Shown here piece by piece: positions 20,270-25,555 of a stretch of DNA of 25,555 bases (its first letter is position 1; the number at the start of each line of letters is the position of its first letter). Both the position numbers and the translations under genes were made by a program. The notes under the pieces were generated by a model. That model did not search any database and was not told where the DNA came from. It worked only from the letters and a program-made list of their open reading frames with translations. The stretch spans positions 1-25,555 of the forward strand of contig CABFPE010001655.1 in the NCBI GenBank assembly GCA_900660155.1, in the 5' to 3' direction. Origin of the DNA: Hofstenia miamia. Lineage: Eukaryota; Xenacoelomorpha; Acoela; Hofsteniidae.

Positions 20270-21178
20270 CAACTGCGAAAAAAATTCAATGTGGATCATC
20301 ACAGGGGAAGTGAAACTCATAAAAGAAAACTCAGAGAACTAGAAAACAGAGAACATGATAGAAGTGGAAGCCTTATTCAAACTACACTTTACCAACCACC
20401 GACAGATCGTTTTAAAGAAACTGTTGTTGAGGTTATGATGAAAATGAACATTCCACTTGACAAATTGAGGCATCCTAGTCTGCAGAAGTTAACCCAGTTC
20501 TGTGCCAAAGATTTACCTTCGGAAACTTATGCTCGTAATATGGTCGATAAAATGGCTCAAAGGAAATTTGATTATATCAAAACGTAATTGGCATGCCTCC
20601 CATTCTATATTATTGCCGATGAGAGCCAAGTGAAGAAAACCACTTACGTTTTACTTGTTATCGGTACATTAAATGATCCTTCTACTAGCTATATTTCTTG
20701 CTGCAAAGCAGTCGAAACAGCTAACTCTAGCTCGCTGCTGATTGTGATAGATGATTTAATCAAAAAGATGAACCTGGAGCGAGAAAAATTCCAATTATTG
20801 ATTACTGATGCGCCGGCTTACTTCATGAAGAGCATGTGCCAATAATAGTCATTGTGTACCATGCCAAAGGGCACTTAACCTAATTCATTTGAAATGGGAC
20901 AAAGCCCGTCGTGTAACATCGGCTTAAGAGACACCTCTTTACGCTTGGAAATAGCGAAGTACGCATGTGAAAAATTTATAAGTTACAGCAAACAAATATA
21001 ATCAATTTTAACTAATGTGCAAAAAGTTAGATGTCAGAACAAAATAATAAGTGACTAATATTTTTACTAAAATAGTAAAAGATTGTAAGTTTTAATAGCT
21101 GTTATGAATGGTAATAATTTGGCTTAGATAATATATTAGGCGGTTCAAAGATATATTAGTAAGGTGTTTACCACGCAT

Positions 21179-21818
21179 CAGTGTTGCACAGGCGGCCGGG
21201 CCTGGCTCACATATTTGAAGAATATAAACGGGCGGGACCAGGCTGGGCCTGAAATTGTGATTTTAACGGGCCTAATTATCGTTTTCACTAATACTTGAAA
21301 CCTGACGGGGGGTTGAATTTGCCAGATGTTGCGAGGTTATCAGAATAACAAATACCGAGGAAGAGGATGTATTCAGTGATTTTTTATGCAGGACAGCCAA
21401 TTACAGTATTAGCAGCCAATGAAGAATTAAAAAATGAAATTGTAGCTTACAGATCATCCCCAATCTGTTCAGATGATCCAAGAAACCCACTTGTGTTTTG
21501 GTGCTAATACCAAAGCACTTTTCCCCAATTATCAAAAATAGCCAGTCAGATACTTCCCAGTCAAGGTGGGTCTGCACAAAGCGAACGAGATTTTTCAGAC
21601 GCTGGCAACATTCTCACAGAAAAACGAAACAGACTGGATCCTGAACATGTCAGTCAAATAGAACTTTTAAACTCAGCTGCGAAAGCCGGCATTAAATTTT
21701 TTTGAACATTGTTTTTTAAATTCCTATGGTTGAAATATAAAAGCGCCAGGGCCCGGGCTTAAAAAAACATTGGCCGGGCCGGGTGGGCCAATTAAATTAT
21801 GGCCCGGTTGCAACACTG
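21179..21818 (+). mobile_element. Second hAT element, 640 bp, nested in the first
   Basis: The left end cagtgttgca (21179) and right end tgcaacactg (to 21818) are exact inverted termini of hAT type (CAGTG start). Both ends carry GC-rich subterminal repeats (ggccgggcc, gggcctg, gggccgggtgggcc) that contrast with the flanks. The expected 8-bp duplication is poorly kept (ccacgcat against ctgctcgt, 4 of 8). It lies between the catalytic core and the C-terminal part of the other hAT transposase, so it inserted later. Confidence 0.9.
21333..21705 (+). pseudogene. hAT transposase C-terminal fragment (inside the nested element)
   Basis: The remaining coding part reads EEEDVFSDFL, one frameshift, ELKNEIVAYRSS … DDPRNPLVFW, one TAA (21505-21507), then FPQLSKIASQILPSQGGSAQ, SERDFSDAGNILTEKRNRL and IELLNSA, ending at TGA 21703-21705. 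This is the classical hAT C-terminal dimerisation domain (Dimer_Tnp_hAT): W at the end of the insertion helix, then S-A-x-S-E-R-x-F-S with the catalytic Glu. It is a different lineage from the surrounding hAT. Everything N-terminal to it is deleted. Confidence 0.88.
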
Positions 21819-22301
21819 CTGCTCGTTGCAAATGCAAAAAAGGCTGTATCAAACAGTGATGTCCAAAATGAACTAATATTAGTGTGCCTTCATAATCCAC
21901 TCATCAACCTGGTGAACAAATTCGAAAGGAAAAATTCGACAATTGTTGGGGCGCACTCGGATCTGATGCAACTTATGGAATGTCTGTCTGAAAATGACCC
22001 AGCGGGTATTCTTCCGTACTTACAAGGCAGATATGAGTGCATGACTGATCTCAAGGAAATTGTTTTTGCGAATGGAGATGGGGAAAGAAAATTACAACCA
22101 ATGGAATATAACTCGCTTCAAAACGCCCCGCCAACTGGAGTTGATGAGGGGTTTTTATAAATTGAACTCTATGTTCGAAGATAATCGAAACTTTCAAGAT
22201 TCGAGGGTTGCTATTTGTTATGCAAACGCAATCTATTTCAGTTTTGCTTTAAAAAATTAGTGTTTTTCGATAGAATCTCCAAACTAATGTACGAAAAGCA
22301 G

Positions 22302-22345
22302 TGGAGGATCTAGGAATTTCTGATGGGGTGTATCCTTATGGCATA
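22302..22345 (+). repeat. Fragment resembling a DNA-transposon end (cagtggaggatctagg)
   Basis: cagtggaggatctaggaatt followed by tctgatggggtg resembles the CAGTGGCGGATC… terminal sequences widespread in invertebrate DNA transposons. No opposite end was found within the window, so it is a solo end or a truncated copy. Confidence 0.35.
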
Positions 22346-22381
22346 GAAATTTTTTTTCAATGCCCATGTAACATTAATACT

Positions 22382-22386
<5 letters not shown>

Positions 22387-22416
<30 letters not shown>
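22387..22416. repeat. (TA)n microsatellite
   Basis: Uninterrupted alternating TA run of about 30 bases, just before the duplicated segment and the assembly gap. Confidence 0.9.
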
Positions 22417-22419
<3 letters not shown>

Positions 22420-22597
22420 GTGTATATATGCCAAACATTACTATAAAAGTTAAAATATCGAGTCTACTCTATCTAGTTCAGTAATTTTTTAACTGAATTC
22501 NNNNATATATATATATGTGTATATATGCCAAACATTACTATAAAAGTTAAAATATCGAGTCTACTCTATCTAGTTCAGTAATTTTTTAACTGAATTC
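22420..22597. repeat. 81-bp exact duplication flanking an NNNN gap
   Basis: 22420-22500 and 22517-22597 are identical, from gtgtatatatgccaaac to ttttaactgaattc. They are separated only by NNNN (22501-22504) and a TA run. This is the signature of two contig ends that overlap but were scaffolded instead of merged, so the second copy is probably not real. Confidence 0.9.
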
Positions 22598-22891
22598 ACT
22601 TTTTGTAGAACGTGCGCTGATCAAATGAGAAATTCTCAAGCCATTACAAGTAAGCAATATGATTAATCATGTATTCACAACTTTACTTAAACTTAGAAAG
22701 TTTTAATTACACCTGGAATTTCTGCTAGCCTTCAAATCAAGAGGTATTGCACCCAAAAATCAAATTTTAATATCAGAAACAGCCTATATGTCATGAGATT
22801 GAATATCAATACATGTGGTAATAATGGACCTCTATTTACAGAAAACAACACAGAGGATAATCTTCAAAGGTGGATATGTACGTCAACATAC

Positions 22892-22946
22892 CATGCCAAG
22901 GTCGAATAAGTTTAGCATATTCATCTTCAGTTTAGCAAGCTGATTT
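22892..22946 (-). CDS. Candidate isolated minus-strand exon
   Basis: Acceptor TTGATATCCTCAG, donor GGCATG|GTATGT. It has one leading base plus 18 codons (NQLAKLKMNMLNLFDLGM), amphipathic and Leu-rich. It could be an upstream exon of gene A (same strand, same 55-bp length and phase pattern as 18799-18853). It ends in phase 0 while the exon at 18799 starts in phase 2, so at least one more exon would be needed between them. Confidence 0.4.
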
Positions 22947-23084
22947 CTGAGGATATCAAAACTTTGTCAAAAGAAACTTCAATTACTATTCATAAGTAAA
23001 TTGACATTATCTGCTAAAATTGATAAACATTCATTTGCAAATTGAAGTTATATGAAAACAGCATTCATTTTCATATGTAGGTGT

Positions 23085-24045
23085 ATTGAGTTGCAGCAAA
23101 AATTGGTTCAACTTTTCGCAAAGGGCGTGCTTTCTTCCCACGCCTGGAAACACGGTCTCCGTGTTTACACATATTTACAAGCTTATACAAGAACTGTTGT
23201 CATTTGTTGGCTACTGCCCGTGGGAACTACAATTACGAACTTTTTCTCTGTGTTATTGCAAACCACAGATCTTTTCCAACCTACATGTGTGCACAAGCAG
23301 GTTTGGTGGAGTACTACCTCAAGTCTTCCCTCTACCGCATGCTCAACTCATCATCTTCTAAAGAACAATGGTATATTTGTGTACAGTTTACATTATGCAA
23401 GTTTCTAATGATGAGGTTAGGTCCCCATCTCCTGTTGTAGAGCCCCCTGCCTCTACGTCTAGTCCAAAGGCCTTGTTTGTCCAGGTCGCTTCCCAGCCCA
23501 CTGGCCCCTCAGACACTGAGTTCCGTCTCCCAGCGGTTCCTGCTCTTTCCTTAAGTGACGTCCCTGCACTAGGCCCCGTTTTTAGGTACATCCTTCTGTC
23601 TACGTTAATCCGTCTTTCTAACTATAGAGACATTTCTAAGTTCGCTACAACCATCTGTTAACTTCCATAATTGCTTTCTTTCAACTTCATGGTATTCCTG
23701 ATACATTCAGTCTGCAGCAGACCCATCCTAGAACTTATTATGCCTTCAGCTCTGCATTGCAGACAGTCTTTGTAATGTTGCCACTGGGCTCTACCTCTCT
23801 CCTTTGGCAGTAACAGAGGTTAGATCGATCAAACAGCTTGGCTCTCACCACCACGTCATGCACAACCATCTCGTCAGCCCCGCCTTTCCTAAGTTTTTCT
23901 CCATTCGGCTGCCTAATTTTCCAGTCCACCTTTCGCCAATGCAGACGCATGCTGTCCTCTCTCATTCCTCTGGATTCCAAAACCATCTCACGTTCAAGTC
24001 TTTACATTACTCCGGTCTTGGGCACCAGAGGGTGCTATCCGTTAG
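23085..24045. pseudogene. GC-richer block of unidentified, possibly coding, origin
   Basis: This block stands out in base composition from its AT-rich flanks. Several overlapping frames are open. On the plus strand there is an ELQQKLVQLFAKGVLSSHAW-like segment (23091-), then a Pro/Ser-rich run (23397-23585, with SPSPVVEPPASTSSPK). On the minus strand a charged frame runs 23986-23738. No frame dominates and stops interrupt all of them. It looks like an old inserted element or retrocopy, but I recognise no domain. The N-terminal region of a tyrosine recombinase was considered and not supported. Confidence 0.4.
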
Positions 24046-24071
24046 GGTTGAAATCACAAAATATTTTTTAG

Positions 24072-24170
24072 AAAAACCAGCTCAAGAATTCAGCAAAAAT
24101 TCAGAAGATGAATGAAGTTAGAAAAAGAAATCGCGATGACAACATTTCAAAAGGTTTCAATGCAATAAAT
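24072..24170 (+). CDS. Gene B exon 1 of the visible set
   Basis: Acceptor AATATTTTTTAG, donor AAT|GTAAGG; 33 codons with KIQKMNEVRKRNRDDNISKG. Asn/Lys-rich and likely disordered or helical. Confidence 0.75.
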
Positions 24171-25147
24171 GTAAGGAATTTTATATTAATTTAAAAGATC
24201 TCCCCATATAAAATTATTAATTTTGAATATTCTTTTTTTATTAAATTTTACTTTCCAATAAATTATAAAAATCAAGATATGAAAATATTAATCACAAACA
24301 TCATATCATTAATTAATTCGTTTTTAGGTGACTTCCTCTATGAATGCTTCAGACTTCAATACAGAAACGTCTCTAATACTTTCAGTACAAAGTTATGGTT
24401 ATGTGGTGCCACCGCTTTCCTCGTTTGAGGCCACCACTCCCATACCAACTACTGTAAAAATATTATTTTTTTCGTATTTCTCAATAACTTTGCTTTGCAA
24501 TAACTTCTTAAGCCTATCAAAGAATGTAAAAAAGCAAGGAAAAAGAAAGCCGTGAATCCAGCTCTCCAAATGAAGAAAATCATTAAACAACCGAGATATA
24601 GTTTACGAAACATAAGTGAAATTGTAAGTCTTTATTATTATTTGTTAGAACATAAATAAATTTACAACAAATTTTATATATAATAAAAATTATTTATATA
24701 ATTGAGATACAATTATACTTAGATATCTCCTTCAATCAATGACACTTCTGCTCCAGTGGATATCGCAAGCAAAGTTTCTTCTAATGAAAAGGTATATATC
24801 TTAAGATATAAAAAACACGTATTTCCAAAAACATAGAAGATTTTCACAGTAATTATTAAATATTTAACAACAAATTTTAAAATAATAATATACAATGTCA
24901 AAATAAAATTTTAGAGATAACATTGACACTTTAAAGAAATAATTTAAAAATATTATTTTGAACTATTTAATTCTAATATATATATATATGCATGAAAGTT
25001 TCAAAAATTGCTAATTTTTTACATAGTTTAAATTTGAATTTCATATTTCATGTTTAGCAATGCAATAACAGAGAAAACCAAAGAAAAAGGAAGTCTGCAT
25101 TGAAACCAATTCCTGTGAAAAGGACACGATTTTTAAATGTAGTCGAG
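24072..25147 (+). CDS. Gene B (internal part): basic, probably nuclear protein, five phase-0 exons
   Basis: Five plus-strand exons (24072-24170, 24328-24453, 24513-24623, 24723-24791, 25058-25147) each consist of whole codons (33, 42, 37, 23 and 30), so all junctions are phase 0 and the 165-residue frame is continuous. Acceptors are T-rich and end in TAG or AAG; donors include GTAAGG, GTAAGT and GTATGA. The peptide starts Lys/Asn-rich (KIQKMNEVRKRNRDDN), has a neutral Ser/Thr/Pro exon (YVVPPLSSFEATTPIPTT), then strongly basic stretches (ECKKARKKK, KKIIKQPRYSLRNIS, NQRKRKSALKPIPVKRTRF) that could be nuclear-localisation or DNA/RNA-contacting segments. No start or stop is in the window and the family is not recognised. 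Confidence 0.8.
24328..24453 (+). CDS. Gene B exon 2
   Basis: Acceptor TCGTTTTTAG, donor ACT|GTAAAA (weaker); 42 codons, Ser/Thr-rich, with SLILSVQSYGYVVPPLSSFE. Confidence 0.75.
24513..24623 (+). CDS. Gene B exon 3 (basic)
   Basis: Acceptor AACTTCTTAAG, donor ATT|GTAAGT (near consensus); 37 codons, with ECKKARKKKAVNP and KKIIKQPRYSLRNISEI. Confidence 0.8.
24723..24791 (+). CDS. Gene B exon 4
   Basis: Acceptor TATACTTAG, donor AAG|GTATAT; 23 codons, ISPSINDTSAPVDIASKV then SSNEK. A Ser/Asp-containing spacer between two basic exons. Confidence 0.75.
25058..25147 (+). CDS. Gene B exon 5 (basic)
   Basis: Acceptor TCATGTTTAG, donor GAG|GTATGA; 30 codons with NNRENQRKRKSALKPIPVKR. The frame continues into a later exon outside the window. 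Confidence 0.8.
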
Positions 25148-25555
25148 GTATGATAATTATTTCAATTTTGGCATTAATTAAAAAACAGTTTAGTTATATA
25201 CATTATATTAATTGCTGAACATATATAGATGCAAGATTAAAAATTAACAATTGGTAATGAATATATTAGTTTTTTGAAATCGATTGAAACAGTATTGATC
25301 AACAAATTAATACAGAACTATTAGAGAATATTACTGATAGTTAAAAAAAAATTCCATACATTTTTCTTGGAAATTATTTAATATTTTAAACTAATAAAAC
25401 AATATTTACGTTAATAAAATTTTTAAGTTAATTTTGTTGCAAGTTATATATCAAAATCTGGTAGAGTTTTAAAATATGTCTGGAAAGAATTTTTCACCAC
25501 ACCATTATTTAAGTATTTTAAGCATGTAAACAAAATTATATATATATATATATAT
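25148..25555. other. Intron of gene B running to the window end
   Basis: AT-rich, with no exon seen. The window ends in a (TA)n run (about 25537-25555). Confidence 0.55.

Larger units (their letters stand above)
20270..22260 (+). pseudogene. hAT transposase (BED finger, CGGBP1-related type), interrupted by a second transposon
   Basis: The left part (20270-20587, then after TAA 20585-20587 the same frame to 20845) gives the end of a BED zinc finger (KKFNVDHHRGSETHKRKL), QTTL…, KMNIPLDKLRHPSLQKL, then the RNase-H-like core: FYIIADESQVKKTTYV with the first catalytic Asp (20618-20620) and FQLLITDAPAY with the second (20807-20809). The frame decays after 20845. The right part resumes at 21819 beyond the inserted element: VNKFERKNSTI…LMQLMECL…, then PTGVDEGF and, one frame on, KLNSMFEDNRNFQD, the hAT C-terminal dimerisation region with the 'SVDVERSFSKL'-like block. 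It ends at TAG 22258-22260. A central coding portion is missing. This vertebrate-to-invertebrate hAT lineage gave rise to CGGBP1-like proteins; the relationship is by motif resemblance. Confidence 0.85.

Noticed and set aside
23085..23400. Possible tyrosine-recombinase N-terminal domain
   Set aside because: Only a vague pattern in mixed frames. No catalytic R…HxxR…Y motifs were found downstream.
1..25555. CRISPR arrays, rRNA genes, bacterial operons or riboswitches
   Set aside because: No regularly spaced identical repeats with unique spacers and no conserved rRNA segments were seen. Introns and transposons mark the sequence as animal nuclear DNA.

Overview
This window reads as nuclear DNA of an intron-rich, strongly AT-rich invertebrate animal. 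The evidence is short coding exons bounded by T-rich acceptors ending in TAG or AAG and by GTAAGT or GTATGA-type donors, long AT-rich introns, and metazoan transposons of several superfamilies (CR1/L2/jockey-type LINE, piggyBac, DD41D-type mariner, two hAT types, several MITE candidates). No bacterial-style operon, CRISPR array, rRNA or phage gene is visible. The species cannot be named from the sequence alone.

Layout. 1-7700 is mostly AT-rich DNA without a convincing gene. It carries diverged short tandem repeats, one tRNA-like fold (1128-1199), the decayed 3' end of a LINE reverse transcriptase on the minus strand (4192-4770), a 90-bp minisatellite next to it (4795-5050), and a coding-like fragment of unknown origin (5970-6152). 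7701-10058 is a complete but dead piggyBac element with exact 16-bp inverted termini and TTAA on both sides; its transposase keeps the catalytic aspartates but has stops and frameshifts. 10063-11937 is AT-rich and holds a 331-bp MITE.

11938-18853 is the 3' part of a host gene on the minus strand (gene A). Seven short exons join in one reading frame across every junction and give about 199 residues: a coiled coil, an acidic middle and a basic Ser-rich end. Its introns hold a deleted mariner (13971-14852), a small GC-bounded inverted-repeat element (about 13166-13433) and a 170-bp TTAA-flanked MITE (17239-17408). 19616-20029 is a probable further MITE. 20270-22260 is a broken BED-finger hAT transposase of the kind related to CGG-repeat-binding protein 1, itself interrupted by a second, internally deleted hAT (21179-21818) of a different lineage. 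22420-22597 contains an 81-bp exact duplication around NNNN, most likely an assembly artefact. 23085-24045 is a GC-richer block of unknown origin. 24072-25147 contains five successive phase-0 exons of a second host gene on the plus strand (gene B), encoding a Lys/Arg-rich, probably nuclear protein that runs off the window.

Genes A and B diverge. Their missing 5' parts must lie between them, interleaved, or (for A) hidden in the transposon-rich interval. No gene cluster acting as a system was found. The main value of the window is two unannotated multi-exon genes and a well-resolved set of old transposons, including one nested insertion and a possible Tudor/chromo-like N-terminal region on the piggyBac transposase.
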